From assembly GCF_945952365.1 (NCBI RefSeq), contig NZ_CAMFHX010000009.1:34059-98058 (forward strand): DNA of 64,000 bases, in the 5' to 3' direction. Of this stretch, positions 17,583-25,709 are shown in pieces; within the stretch, counting starts at the first letter, position 1, and every line of letters begins with the position of its first letter. The notes below the pieces were generated by a model. It saw only the letters and a list, made by a program, of their open reading frames with translations, did no database searches and had not been told where the DNA came from. The position numbers were made by a program, and so were the translations under genes. This DNA comes from an uncultured Cetobacterium sp. (lineage in GTDB: Bacteria > Fusobacteriota > Fusobacteriia > Fusobacteriales > Fusobacteriaceae).

Positions 17583-17975
17583 ATGCAGAATGAAATAAAG
17601 CTGTATGTTCCATCCTCTTTAAAGAATCTTTCTATCATTAGAGCTATGACGAAAACATATTTAGAGCATCAAAAAGTAGAGCAAAAAGATGTTATGAAAA
17701 TATTATCTATTGTTGATGAGCTAGCTACAAATGTTATAGAGCATGGCTATGAGTATAAAACTGGTGATATAATTATAGAACTTCAAAAAAATAATGACGT
17801 TATTCATCTAGTAGTAGAAGATAATGGTGTTGGATTTGATGAGTCTAAAATTAGTAAAGATGAAGGCGGAATGGGACTTTTCTTAGCGAAAGCTATGGCA
17901 GATAATTTTAAAGTTGAAAAGAAAATCAATGGAACAAAAATAAAAGTTGAGAAGAGAGTTAAGGAGGAGATTTAA
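17583..17975 (+). CDS. Anti-sigma factor-type serine kinase (RsbW/SpoIIAB-like ATPase)
   Basis: 130 residues, a lone GHKL ATPase domain. N box IVDELATNVIEHGYEY, G1 box VEDNGVGFDES and G2 box GGMGLFLAKAMAD are intact. In the family such proteins bind a sigma factor or other partner and phosphorylate a STAS antagonist. The gene is followed one base later by a STAS protein, the expected partner. No sigma factor or PP2C phosphatase gene is in the window, so the output of this switch is unknown. Confidence 0.87.
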   Translation: MQNEIKLYVPSSLKNLSIIRAMTKTYLEHQKVEQKDVMKILSIVDELATNVIEHGYEYKTGDIIIELQKNNDVIHLVVEDNGVGFDESKISKDEGGMGLFLAKAMADNFKVEKKINGTKIKVEKRVKEEI

Positions 17976-17976
17976 C

Positions 17977-18324
17977 ATGACTACAAATTTTGAAATAATT
18001 GAAAAAACAGTGGAAGATATAAGAGTGATAAAAGTTTGCGGAGAGTTAGACGCATTAGTTGCTCCAAAATTAAAGGAAAGAATAGCTAAGCAAATAGAGC
18101 TTGATATAAATAAATTTGTTATAGATTTTGCGGATTTAGTTCATATCAACAGTTTAGCAATGGGAATTTTAAGAGGGAAATTAAGAGTTGTAAGAGACTT
18201 AGGCGGAGATATAAAATTAGTTGGATTAAACGATCATATTAAAACTATATTTGAAATGATAGGATTAGATGAACTATTTGATATTTACACAACAGAAGAG
18301 GAAGCAATAGCTAGTTATAGATAA
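17977..18324 (+). CDS. STAS-domain anti-sigma antagonist-like protein
   Basis: 115 residues, a single STAS domain (RVIKVCGELDALVAPKLKERI, then FVIDFADLVHINSLAMGILRG). The phosphoacceptor region, normally DSS/TG, reads INSLAMG: one Ser is kept but the Asp and Gly are lost, so regulation by phosphorylation may differ. Start ATG 17977 is set by AAGGAGG; the frame extends upstream into the kinase gene but that part is its out-of-frame 3' end. RNase Y follows 24 bases later. Confidence 0.87.
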   Translation: MTTNFEIIEKTVEDIRVIKVCGELDALVAPKLKERIAKQIELDINKFVIDFADLVHINSLAMGILRGKLRVVRDLGGDIKLVGLNDHIKTIFEMIGLDELFDIYTTEEEAIASYR

Positions 18325-18348
18325 TATTTACAAAAAAAGGAGAGACTA

Positions 18349-19914
18349 ATGAACTTAATATTAGGAGTTGGATTAGCTATAGTTGGTTTTGCAATAATAT
18401 TCAGTATTATGTATAAAAAATCTACTATAGATAAAAAAATAGAGGAGCTTAATAACTTAGAAGATGAGAAGTTAAAAGCTAAAATAAAAGCAAAAGATAT
18501 CTTAGAAAGAGCTGAAAAAGAATCTTTAGCTAAGAGTAAAGAGATAGAGTTAAAAGCGAAAGAAACAGTTTACCAAATGAAAGAGGACGCTGAAAAAGAG
18601 ATAAAAATTGCAAAAAATGAGCTATTACAAAAAGAGTCTAGATTAGCTAAGAAAGAGGAAACTTTAGAAGCTAAAATAGAAAAAGTTGAAAGTAGAGCAG
18701 TAGAGTTAGAAGAAGTTAATGCAGCTTTAGAGAATAAAAGAGGCGAAATAGAGGATCTGAAAAAAGTTCAAGAGGAAACTTTAGAGAAAATCTCTGAAAT
18801 GACAAAAAATGAAGCTAAGGATATGCTAATCTCTAAATTAAAAGATGATTTAGTACATGAGACAGCTTTAGCAATAAGAGAGTTCGAAAATAAATTAGAA
18901 GATGAGAAAGATAGACTTTCAAAAAGAGTTTTATCGACAGCTATTGGAAAAGCTTCATCTGAGTTCGTTGCAGATGCGACAGTATCTGTTGTAAACTTAC
19001 CAAATGATGAGATGAAAGGTAGAATCATCGGAAGAGAAGGAAGAAATATAAGAACAATAGAGGCTTTAACAGGAGTAGATATAATAATTGATGATACTCC
19101 AGAAGCTGTAGTACTATCAAGTTTTGATGGTGTAAAAAGAGAGGTTGCAAGAAGAGCAATTGAAAAGTTAATAAACGATGGAAGAATACATCCTGGTAAA
19201 ATTGAAGAGGTTGTAAATAAATCTAGAAAAGAGATTGATAAAGATATCGTTGAAGCTGGAGAGCAAGCTTTATTAGAGTTAGGAATTCCAGGAATGCATA
19301 TGGAAATAATAAAAACTCTAGGAAAGTTAAAGTATAGAACAAGTTACGGACAAAACGTTTTAACACATTCAATAGAGGTTGCTAAATTAGCTGCCAACTT
19401 AGCTGCAGAGTTAGGAGCAGATACAAAGTTAGCAAAAAGAGCTGGACTTTTACATGATGTAGGAAAAGTTTTAGATCATGATATAGAAGCTTCACATGCA
19501 ATAATAGGTGGAGAGTTCTTAAAGAAGTTTGGAGAGAAACCAGCAGTAATAAACGCTGTTATGGCTCACCATAATGAAGTGGAGTTTGAAACAGTAGAAG
19601 CTATCTTAGTTCAAGCATCTGATGCTATATCAGCATCTAGACCTGGAGCTAGAAGAGAAACATTATCAACTTACTTAAAGAGACTAGAAGGATTAGAAGA
19701 GATTGCAACTTCATTTGATGGAGTAGAATCTTCATATGCAATTCAAGCTGGAAGAGAGATAAGAATAATAATCAATCCAGAAGTTGTATCAGATGATGCA
19801 GCTACAAAAATGGCTAGAGACATTGCAAAGAGAATAGAAGAAACAATGCAATACCCAGGACAGATAAAAGTTACTATTTTAAGAGAAACTAGAGCTGTTG
19901 AGTACGCAAAGTAA
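18349..19914 (+). CDS. rny: Ribonuclease Y
   Basis: Membrane-anchored endoribonuclease initiating mRNA decay. Domains in order: N-terminal transmembrane helix (residues 3-22), long charged coiled coil to about 190, KH domain with [20 protein letters not shown], and HD domain with [15 protein letters not shown] and [18 protein letters not shown], then AHHNEVE. 521 residues is standard. The upstream genes form a partner-switch pair, a linkage that could be regulatory. Confidence 0.97.
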   Translation: MNLILGVGLAIVGFAIIFSIMYKKSTIDKKIEELNNLEDEKLKAKIKAKDILERAEKESLAKSKEIELKAKETVYQMKEDAEKEIKIAKNELLQKESRLAKKEETLEAKIEKVESRAVELEEVNAALENKRGEIEDLKKVQEETLEKISEMTKNEAKDMLISKLKDDLVHETALAIREFENKLEDEKDRLSKRVLSTAIGKASSEFVADATVSVVNLPNDEMKGRIIGREGRNIRTIEALTGVDIIIDDTPEAVVLSSFDGVKREVARRAIEKLINDGRIHPGKIEEVVNKSRKEIDKDIVEAGEQALLELGIPGMHMEIIKTLGKLKYRTSYGQNVLTHSIEVAKLAANLAAELGADTKLAKRAGLLHDVGKVLDHDIEASHAIIGGEFLKKFGEKPAVINAVMAHHNEVEFETVEAILVQASDAISASRPGARRETLSTYLKRLEGLEEIATSFDGVESSYAIQAGREIRIIINPEVVSDDAATKMARDIAKRIEETMQYPGQIKVTILRETRAVEYAK

Positions 19915-19922
19915 AATTGATT

Positions 19923-19957
19923 AAGGAGAAAAACAGAGTTTTTCTCCTTATTTTTTT
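19923..19957 (+). terminator. Intrinsic terminator after rny
   Basis: Perfect 12-bp stem AAGGAGAAAAAC / GTTTTTCTCCTT, loop AGA, followed by A and seven T. The T-run passes straight into the SD of the next gene. Confidence 0.9.
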
Positions 19958-19974
19958 AAGAGGTGGAAAATATA

Positions 19975-21180
19975 ATGTTTGAGAAAATTTTAGATGAGCA
20001 TAGAAATGGAATAATGATACTTAATAAAGACTTTGAAGTCTGTTATACAAATAAAATACTTCGAAAAATATATAACCACACTCCAGGGAAAAGATGTGGT
20101 GAATTTTTTGAATGTATTCATCAAAGCTTAGAGAAAAAAAGATGTTTAGAAACAGAAAAGTGTAAAAGTTGTAATATAAAAAATAATATCAAAAAAGTTT
20201 TAAGAGGCGAAATAAAAAATATTTATATAGAAAATATAGAGTATGATGCTCTTATAAATGAAAAAATTGAAAAAATATCAATGAGCATAGAGATAAAAAA
20301 TTTACATTACAATAATGAACGTTATATAACGGTTGAATTTTTTAAGTTAAAAACAGTGAATGAGGTTTTTATTTCTAATAAAAGAATATTCGATGAGATG
20401 TTAGATAATTTAGGTGATTATATTTTCTATAAAGATATTTCAGGTAAATATATTTACGGAAATAAATCTTTTTGTGAATACATAGGAGTTAAGAAAATTG
20501 ATTTAATAGGAAAAACAGATCATGATTTATTTTCACAAACATTGATAAAAGAGTGGGAAAAAGGAGATAAAAAAACTTGGGAAACTGGTAAGTTTATAAT
20601 AGAAGAAAAGATAAATGGTCGATATTTCAAAGTTACAAAACAAAGATTGGATACAGAAGAGCAGTCAATTTTAGTTTGTATTATAAGAGATATAACTTAT
20701 GAAAGAAAAGAGATGAAAAAAGCTTATTTAGACAGCTTAACAGGTGTAGGAAATAGACATGCTTATGATAAAAAGATAAGAAAGATATTCGAAGAGAAAA
20801 CAAAAAAATATAGTATGGCACTTTTAGATTTAGATTACTTAAGAGAGATAAATAATCAACAAGGGCATAATCAAGGAGATATAGCTTTAAAAAGTGTTGC
20901 AAAAGTTATAAAAAACTCAGGGTTAAAATATATATATAGAATTGGTGGAGATGAATTTGCATTTTTAATAGAGAGTGAGTTGGATGATTTGGAAATTTGT
21001 CAAAATATAAATAAAGAGATAAAAAAGATTAAAATAGGTGAACATATTTTATCTTCTAGTATTGGACTTATAAATTTGAGATATGATAAAAGTATAATAA
21101 CAAACTTTAATTTCGCAGATAAAGCACTCTATGAGTCTAAAAGATCAGGGCGGGGAAAAGTTACAATGATGAAAAAATAG
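19975..21180 (+). CDS. Diguanylate cyclase with two PAS domains
   Basis: Makes c-di-GMP from GTP. 401 residues from ATG 19975 (SD AGAGGTGG; GTG 19963 is inside the SD). PAS1 (residues 1-125) contains a Cys cluster C41-x5-C47-x9-C57-x5-C63-x2-C66. PAS2 (about 138-250) has YKDISGKYIYGNKSFCEYIG and ends in IRDIT. The catalytic domain starts DSLTGVGNRHAYDKKI and has an intact GGDEF (324-328). The RxxD inhibitory site upstream of GGDEF is absent, so product inhibition there is not expected. No transmembrane segment, so a cytoplasmic sensor, possibly redox or metal responsive (inference). Confidence 0.9.
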   Translation: MFEKILDEHRNGIMILNKDFEVCYTNKILRKIYNHTPGKRCGEFFECIHQSLEKKRCLETEKCKSCNIKNNIKKVLRGEIKNIYIENIEYDALINEKIEKISMSIEIKNLHYNNERYITVEFFKLKTVNEVFISNKRIFDEMLDNLGDYIFYKDISGKYIYGNKSFCEYIGVKKIDLIGKTDHDLFSQTLIKEWEKGDKKTWETGKFIIEEKINGRYFKVTKQRLDTEEQSILVCIIRDITYERKEMKKAYLDSLTGVGNRHAYDKKIRKIFEEKTKKYSMALLDLDYLREINNQQGHNQGDIALKSVAKVIKNSGLKYIYRIGGDEFAFLIESELDDLEICQNINKEIKKIKIGEHILSSSIGLINLRYDKSIITNFNFADKALYESKRSGRGKVTMMKK

Positions 21181-21206
21181 AGGTCTTTCAAAACCTCTAT
21201 TTTTTT
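21178..21206. terminator. Terminator between convergent genes
   Basis: Stem TAGAGGT / ACCTCTA starting in the stop codon of the cyclase gene, 8-base loop, then TTTTTTT. Lies 15 bases before the convergent transporter stop at 21221. Confidence 0.7.
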
Positions 21207-21220
21207 ATTGCTATTTTGTT

Positions 21221-22561
21221 TTACGCTTCCACAGGTTTGAATCTACTTTGGTACTCTTTTAGAGAGTTAAAAGCAATTTGTGAAAGTGGGAAAACGCCAG
21301 ATAGATTTATAATTGTCATAAGAGCTAAACCTAAATCAGCAAGATTCCACATAAATAGATTTTGTTGAATTCCACCAATAAATATCATACTAAGAGCAAA
21401 AATTTTGAATGTTGTTTGTCCCCACTCTTTATCAGTTAGGAATTTAACATTAACTTTTCCGTAGAAGCAGATTCCTAAAAGAGTTGAGAAACAGAAAAGG
21501 AAAAGAATAATAGCTACAAAAATCTCACCAAATGTTGAACCTAAATGGAAATTAAAAGATTTTTGTAAAAGTTCCATTCCACCCAAACCTGCTACTGCAG
21601 AAGAGTCTGTTAGAAGCATAACAAGTGCTGTTGCTGTACAGATTACAAAAGTATCAACAAATACACCAAGACTTTGAATTAATCCTTGTTCTACAGGATG
21701 AGAAACATTAGCACTTGCAGCAGCACAAGGAGCACTTCCAGTTCCAGCTTCATTTGAGAATAACCCTCTTTTAACTCCTTGCATAATAACAGCTCCAATA
21801 GTTCCTCCAATTCCTTGTCTGATTCCAAAGGCCTCAGAAATAATTTGAGAAAAAACAGAAGGCAGAAGAGTTATATTTTTTACGATTATAAAGAATACAA
21901 TTCCTAAGTATAAAACAGCCATCACAGGAACTACTTTATCTAAAACTTTTGCTGTTTTATCTGTTTTACCAAAGATAATAATAGCTGCCATTGAAGTTAA
22001 AACAGCTGAAATAACTAAAGGACTTAAATTAAATGCCACATTGAAAGATTCAGTAACAGAGTTTGAAACCACTTGAAGAACACCAGCCCAACAGATTATA
22101 CCAGTTATTACAAAAGCTACTCCCCAAGACTTTTTTCCTAAACCGTTTTTTAAAAAGAAGCAAGGTCCTCCGAAAAATTGTCCATTTTTATCCTTTTCTC
22201 TAAATATCATAGCTAGAGTAGTTTCAACAAAAGCAGTAGCAGAGCCTAAGAATGCAACAACCCACATCCAAAATACAGCACCAGCACCACCTATAGATAT
22301 AGCACTAACAACACCCGCTAAATTTCCAGCTCCAACTCTTGTAGCTGTACTTATACAAAATGCTTGAAACGGTGATAAATTTTCTGAATTGTTATTTGAT
22401 TTCGTAGTCAGTAAAACTACCATATGTTTTAAGAAACGTAGTTGAACAAAGTTTGTTTTAAAAGTAAAAAATACTCCTGAAAAAATAAGTAAAACTACTA
22501 ATAGATTTTTACCCCAAAGGATAGAATTTAAAAAATTAACAACACTTTCTAAAATAAACAT
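21221..22561 (-). CDS. AGCS-family sodium:amino-acid symporter, predicted tyrosine transporter
   Basis: Inner-membrane Na+-coupled amino-acid carrier, 446 residues, about 11 spans. Family signatures: TRVGAGNLAGVVSAISIGG, FVETTLAMIFRE, and RGLFSNEAGTGSAPCAAA. Start is ATG 22561, behind TAGGAGGAG; the frame extends upstream only through the leader/terminator. Characterised relatives carry alanine, glycine or serine. Here the leader encodes five successive Tyr codons followed by a terminator (22591-22806), which argues that expression responds to tyrosine supply and that tyrosine or a related aromatic is the substrate. That substrate assignment is inference. Confidence 0.9.
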   Translation of the reverse strand: MFILESVVNFLNSILWGKNLLVVLLIFSGVFFTFKTNFVQLRFLKHMVVLLTTKSNNNSENLSPFQAFCISTATRVGAGNLAGVVSAISIGGAGAVFWMWVVAFLGSATAFVETTLAMIFREKDKNGQFFGGPCFFLKNGLGKKSWGVAFVITGIICWAGVLQVVSNSVTESFNVAFNLSPLVISAVLTSMAAIIIFGKTDKTAKVLDKVVPVMAVLYLGIVFFIIVKNITLLPSVFSQIISEAFGIRQGIGGTIGAVIMQGVKRGLFSNEAGTGSAPCAAASANVSHPVEQGLIQSLGVFVDTFVICTATALVMLLTDSSAVAGLGGMELLQKSFNFHLGSTFGEIFVAIILFLFCFSTLLGICFYGKVNVKFLTDKEWGQTTFKIFALSMIFIGGIQQNLFMWNLADLGLALMTIINLSGVFPLSQIAFNSLKEYQSRFKPVEA

Positions 22562-22590
22562 AATATCTCCTCCTAAAATTTTAATATAAA

Positions 22591-22622
22591 AAACAAAAAA
22601 GCCTGTGGACTTACCACAGGCT
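22591..22622 (-). terminator. Attenuator terminator in the symporter leader
   Basis: On the minus strand AGCCTGTGG / CCACAGGCT (perfect 9 bp, loop TAAGT) followed by TTTTTTG and more T. It lies 30 bases before the symporter start codon and after a promoter and leader peptide on the same strand, so it must be bypassed for expression. Confidence 0.88.
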
Positions 22623-22639
22623 GAAATAAACAGGTCTAT

Positions 22640-22664
22640 GTAACAAATCCACTTACTACTATTA
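22640..22664 (-). promoter_or_regulatory. Candidate pairing segments of the tyrosine attenuator
   Basis: 22664-22653 reads TAATAGTAGTAA on the minus strand, a perfect 12-base complement of the Tyr-codon segment at 22735-22724. The adjoining 22652-22640 (GTGGATTTGTTAC) can pair with GTAAGTCCAC at 22614-22605, the loop and 3' arm of the terminator (6 bp plus 4 bp around a bulge), and alternatively with CGAATCCAT at 22685-22677. Which pairing is the antiterminator cannot be decided by eye. Confidence 0.55.
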
Positions 22665-22713
22665 AAGTAACACAAAATGGATTCGTATTTGTCATGAAAC
22701 AAAAATACCAATC

Positions 22714-22770
22714 CTAGGTTAAATAATAGTAGTAATATGCATTTGTATTAAAAACTATTTTTTGTTTCAC
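22714..22770 (-). CDS. Tyrosine leader peptide (attenuator ORF)
   Basis: 18-residue ORF on the minus strand with GTG start at 22770, SD GAGGAGG 5 bases upstream, and TAG stop at 22716-22714. Product MKQKIVFNTNAYYYYYLT: codons 12-16 are TAT TAC TAC TAT TAT (22737-22723), five tyrosines just before the stop, as in the His, Phe or Trp runs of classical leader peptides. It lies about 25 bases after a promoter start point and 92 bases before a terminator stem, upstream of a transporter gene. Ribosome stalling at low Tyr-tRNA is the expected sensor. Confidence 0.78.
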   Translation of the reverse strand: MKQKIVFNTNAYYYYYLT

Positions 22771-22800
22771 TTTTTCCTCCTCATTAAATTATTTTGAGTT

Positions 22801-22828
22801 ATTATAACACAAATCAAAAATAATACAA
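22801..22828 (-). promoter_or_regulatory. Promoter of the leader peptide-symporter unit
   Basis: Minus strand TTGTAT (22828-22823), 16 bases, TATAAT (22806-22801). Predicted start near 22794, about 24 bases before the leader-peptide GTG. Confidence 0.7.
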
Positions 22829-22882
22829 GAAAAAAAATAAAAAAACATCTTTTGGAGGAGGCTGGAAACAGCAAAAAATGTA

Positions 22883-22911
22883 TTGGATATATAAATATAA
22901 AATGGTATAAT
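22883..22911 (+). promoter_or_regulatory. Promoter of the DUF445-ruvB operon
   Basis: TTGGAT (22883-22888), 17 bases, TATAAT (22906-22911), 45 bases before the start codon at 22957. Divergent from the symporter promoter. Confidence 0.65.
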
Positions 22912-22956
22912 AAATAATAATTTATAAAACTGATAAGGAATTGAAAAGGTGGTAAA

Positions 22957-23559
22957 ATGTTAATAAAAGCGGTACTTTTAATTGTTATTGGATCCATGAT
23001 TGGATGGGTTACAAACTATATTGCGATAAAAATGTTATTTAGACCATACAAAGAGATAAATTTAGGAATTTTTAAAATTCAAGGGTTGATTCCAAAAAGA
23101 AAACATGAAATAGGATTGAGTTTAGCAGAGACAATTCAAAATGAACTGATTTCAATGGCTGATATAACAGAAAGATTAAGTAATGCTAATATAGAAGTTG
23201 CAATGGAGAAAGTTATAGATGACATTTTAGAGAAAAAATTAGCAACGGAAATTACAACCAAATTTCCAATGTTAGCTATGTTTTTAAATGAGTCTACGTT
23301 AAACAAAATAAAAGAGATAATAAAAAATTCTATAATGGAAAATAAAGACCAAATTATAGGAATGCTATTTGAAACTTTAGAAAAGAATGTTAATTTTAAA
23401 GAGATTATAGTTGAGAAAGTAGATGCATTTTCTTTAGAAGAGTTAGAGAGAATAATATTCTCTTTAGCTAAGAAAGAGTTGAAGCACATAGAAGTAGTAG
23501 GAGCTATTTTAGGAGGCCTTATAGGAGTAGCTCAATTCTTTATAACAGTATTGATTTAA
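22957..23559 (+). CDS. DUF445-family membrane protein
   Basis: 200 residues. N-terminal span followed by GWVTNYIAIKMLFRPYKE, the DUF445 (YheB-like) signature, then GLIPKRKHEIGLSLAETIQNELIS. A long amphipathic helical middle and a C-terminal hydrophobic anchor (VGAILGGLIGVAQFFITVLI) give a two-ended membrane protein. The family's role is not established. ruvB follows after 9 bases. Confidence 0.85.
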   Translation: MLIKAVLLIVIGSMIGWVTNYIAIKMLFRPYKEINLGIFKIQGLIPKRKHEIGLSLAETIQNELISMADITERLSNANIEVAMEKVIDDILEKKLATEITTKFPMLAMFLNESTLNKIKEIIKNSIMENKDQIIGMLFETLEKNVNFKEIIVEKVDAFSLEELERIIFSLAKKELKHIEVVGAILGGLIGVAQFFITVLI

Positions 23560-23568
23560 GGAGAAAAA

Positions 23569-24558
23569 ATGAATAGAGTAGTTTCTAATGAAGAGTTAGA
23601 TCATGAGGGTGAAGTTCAAAAAAGTTTAAGACCAAAACGTTTAGTCGAATATATAGGTCAAGAGTCTTTAAAAGAGAAGATGGAAATTTTTATAGAAGCA
23701 GCTAAAAGAAGAGGCGGATGTATAGATCACGTTCTTTTATATGGACCACCAGGTCTTGGTAAAACTACATTAGCAGGAGTGATTGCAACTGAAATGGGAG
23801 TTAATTTAAAAATAACTTCTGGACCAATACTTGATAAGGCTGGAGATTTAGCAGCTATTTTAACATCTTTAGAAGAGAATGATATATTGTTTATAGATGA
23901 GATACACCGTTTGAACACTTCGGTTGAAGAGATATTATATCCAGCTATGGAAGATGGTGAGTTAGATATAATAATCGGAAAAGGCCCGTCTGCAAGATCA
24001 ATAAGAATAGAGTTACCACCATTTACTTTAATTGGAGCGACAACTAGAGCTGGATTATTGAGCTCACCCCTTAGAGATAGATTTGGAGTAGTTCATAGAA
24101 TGGATTACTATAAAGAGCAAGAGTTAGAAGGGATTGTAAAAAGAGGTGGAGCTCTTTTAGGAGTTAAGGTAGAGGAAGATGGAGCAAAAGAGATTGCTTT
24201 GAGAAGTAGAGGGACTCCAAGAATTGCAAATAGGCTTTTAAAAAGAGTGAGAGATTACTGTGAAATAAAAGGAAATGGTATAGTAGATTTTAATAGTACT
24301 GTTAAAGCTTTAAATATTTTAGGTGTTGATAAACAAGGACTAGATGAGTTGGATAGAGATATAATTAAATCTATAATTGATAATTATGGAGGAGGTCCTG
24401 TCGGTATTGAAACGCTAGCTTTAATGCTTGGTGAGGATAGAAGAACTATCGAGGAAGTTTATGAGCCTTATTTGGTTAAAATTGGTTATATAAAAAGAAC
24501 TAGTCGTGGTAGAATGGTTACTGAGAAAGCTTATAATCATTTTGAGATAAAGGAGTAA
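23569..24558 (+). CDS. ruvB: Holliday junction branch-migration ATPase RuvB
   Basis: Hexameric AAA+ motor driving branch migration with RuvA. Walker [10 protein letters not shown], Walker B FIDEIHR, sensor 1 [18 protein letters not shown] with the arginine finger, and C-terminal winged helix ([29 protein letters not shown]). 329 residues is standard. ruvA and ruvC are not adjacent. Confidence 0.98.
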   Translation: MNRVVSNEELDHEGEVQKSLRPKRLVEYIGQESLKEKMEIFIEAAKRRGGCIDHVLLYGPPGLGKTTLAGVIATEMGVNLKITSGPILDKAGDLAAILTSLEENDILFIDEIHRLNTSVEEILYPAMEDGELDIIIGKGPSARSIRIELPPFTLIGATTRAGLLSSPLRDRFGVVHRMDYYKEQELEGIVKRGGALLGVKVEEDGAKEIALRSRGTPRIANRLLKRVRDYCEIKGNGIVDFNSTVKALNILGVDKQGLDELDRDIIKSIIDNYGGGPVGIETLALMLGEDRRTIEEVYEPYLVKIGYIKRTSRGRMVTEKAYNHFEIKE

Positions 24559-24563
24559 TGAGG

Positions 24564-24989
24564 ATGAAAATAAGTACAAAAGTTAGATATGGTGTAAAAG
24601 CATTGGTGTATATAGCAGAAGCTTCTCAAAAAGGAAATTTAGCTCGTATAAAAGAGATTTCTGAATCAGAGGATATTTCTGTTCAATATTTAGAGCAGAT
24701 TTTATTTAAGCTAAAAAATGCGAGTATAATTCAAGGTAAAAGGGGCCCAAATGGAGGATATAAACTTTCTATGGAACCAGAGGATATAACACTGCATGAA
24801 TTATATAAAATTTTAGATGAAGAAGTAAAAGTTATTGATTGTAATGAAAATAATAAAAGTAAGAATTGTTCATGTGTTGATGATGAGTGTTCAACAACTT
24901 GTATCTGGAGCAAACTAGATATAGCGATGACAAAGATTCTAGAGGGAACAACTTTAGCAGAGTTAATAAAAAATAAGGATATGATATAG
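24564..24989 (+). CDS. Rrf2-family transcriptional regulator (IscR-like)
   Basis: 141 residues from ATG 24564, 8 bases after AAGGAG; ATG 24558, which overlaps the ruvB stop, is too close to the SD. Rrf2 winged helix: STKVRYGVKALVYIAEAS, VQYLEQILFKLKNASIIQGKRGPNGGYKL. The Fe-S loop is Cys-rich (CNENNKSKNCSCVDDECSTTC, five Cys in 21 residues), giving more potential ligands than the three of IscR. Probably a redox or Fe-S sensing repressor; no isc/suf genes are near. Cotranscribed with ruvB and rsmE. Confidence 0.88.
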   Translation: MKISTKVRYGVKALVYIAEASQKGNLARIKEISESEDISVQYLEQILFKLKNASIIQGKRGPNGGYKLSMEPEDITLHELYKILDEEVKVIDCNENNKSKNCSCVDDECSTTCIWSKLDIAMTKILEGTTLAELIKNKDMI

Positions 24990-24998
24990 GAGTTTATA

Positions 24999-25709
24999 AT
25001 GATAAGTGTTATAATATCTAATGAAAATATAGCAAATGATATAATAGAGATTGTTGATAAAAATGATATTAATCATTTGAAAAATGCTTTTAGAATAAAA
25101 GTTGGAGAGATAATAAGAGCAGTAGATGGAGAGTATGAGTATATCTGTGAAGTTTTATCGATAGAAAAGAAAGTTATTGAAGCAAAAGTTATAGAGAAAA
25201 ATGAGGATAGATTCTCATCTTCAGTAGAAATAGATGCGGCAATAGGAATTCTAAAAAATGATAAAATGGATTTAACAATTCAAAAGTTAACAGAGATAGG
25301 AGTAACTAGAATAATTCCACTTTTAACTAAAAGAGGAGTTGCAAAGATTACAGAGAAAAAAGATAAATGGGATTTGATTGTAAAAGAAGCTACAAAACAG
25401 TGCCAAGCTGTAAAATTAGTTCAAATTCAAGAGCCAAGAAAGTTATCTGATTTAAATATAGATGATTATGATTTAGCTGTTGTTCCTTACGAGTGTGAAG
25501 ATGAGAACTCTTTAAGGAATATATTGAATAAAGTTGAAAACAAGCCTAAAAAGGTTTTATATATAGTTGGTCCAGAGGGGGGATTTGAAAACGAGGAGAT
25601 AGAGTTCTTGAAAGAAAAAGGTGTAACACCTGTATCTTTGGGGAAGAGAATATTAAGAGCTGAAACTGCCTCAATTATAGTAGGAGGAATATTAGTAAAT
25701 GAGTATTAA
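24999..25709 (+). CDS. rsmE: 16S rRNA m3U1498 methyltransferase
   Basis: SPOUT-fold methyltransferase acting on assembled 30S. N-terminal PUA-like domain (residues 1-70) and C-terminal knot with IVGPEGGFENEEIEFL and LGKRILRAETASI, the SAM-binding motifs. IQKLTEIGVTRIIPLLTKR is also characteristic. 236 residues. The last 11 bases overlap mtaB. Confidence 0.95.
   Translation: MISVIISNENIANDIIEIVDKNDINHLKNAFRIKVGEIIRAVDGEYEYICEVLSIEKKVIEAKVIEKNEDRFSSSVEIDAAIGILKNDKMDLTIQKLTEIGVTRIIPLLTKRGVAKITEKKDKWDLIVKEATKQCQAVKLVQIQEPRKLSDLNIDDYDLAVVPYECEDENSLRNILNKVENKPKKVLYIVGPEGGFENEEIEFLKEKGVTPVSLGKRILRAETASIIVGGILVNEY

Noticed and set aside
21221..22711. Longer symporter start at 22711
   Set aside because: The extension runs through the attenuator terminator and leader; ATG 22561 has an ideal SD.
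22562..22800. T-box or glycine riboswitch upstream of the symporter
   Set aside because: No T-box sequence (GGGTGG-type) or specifier loop layout, and no glycine-aptamer core; the translated Tyr leader explains the terminator better.
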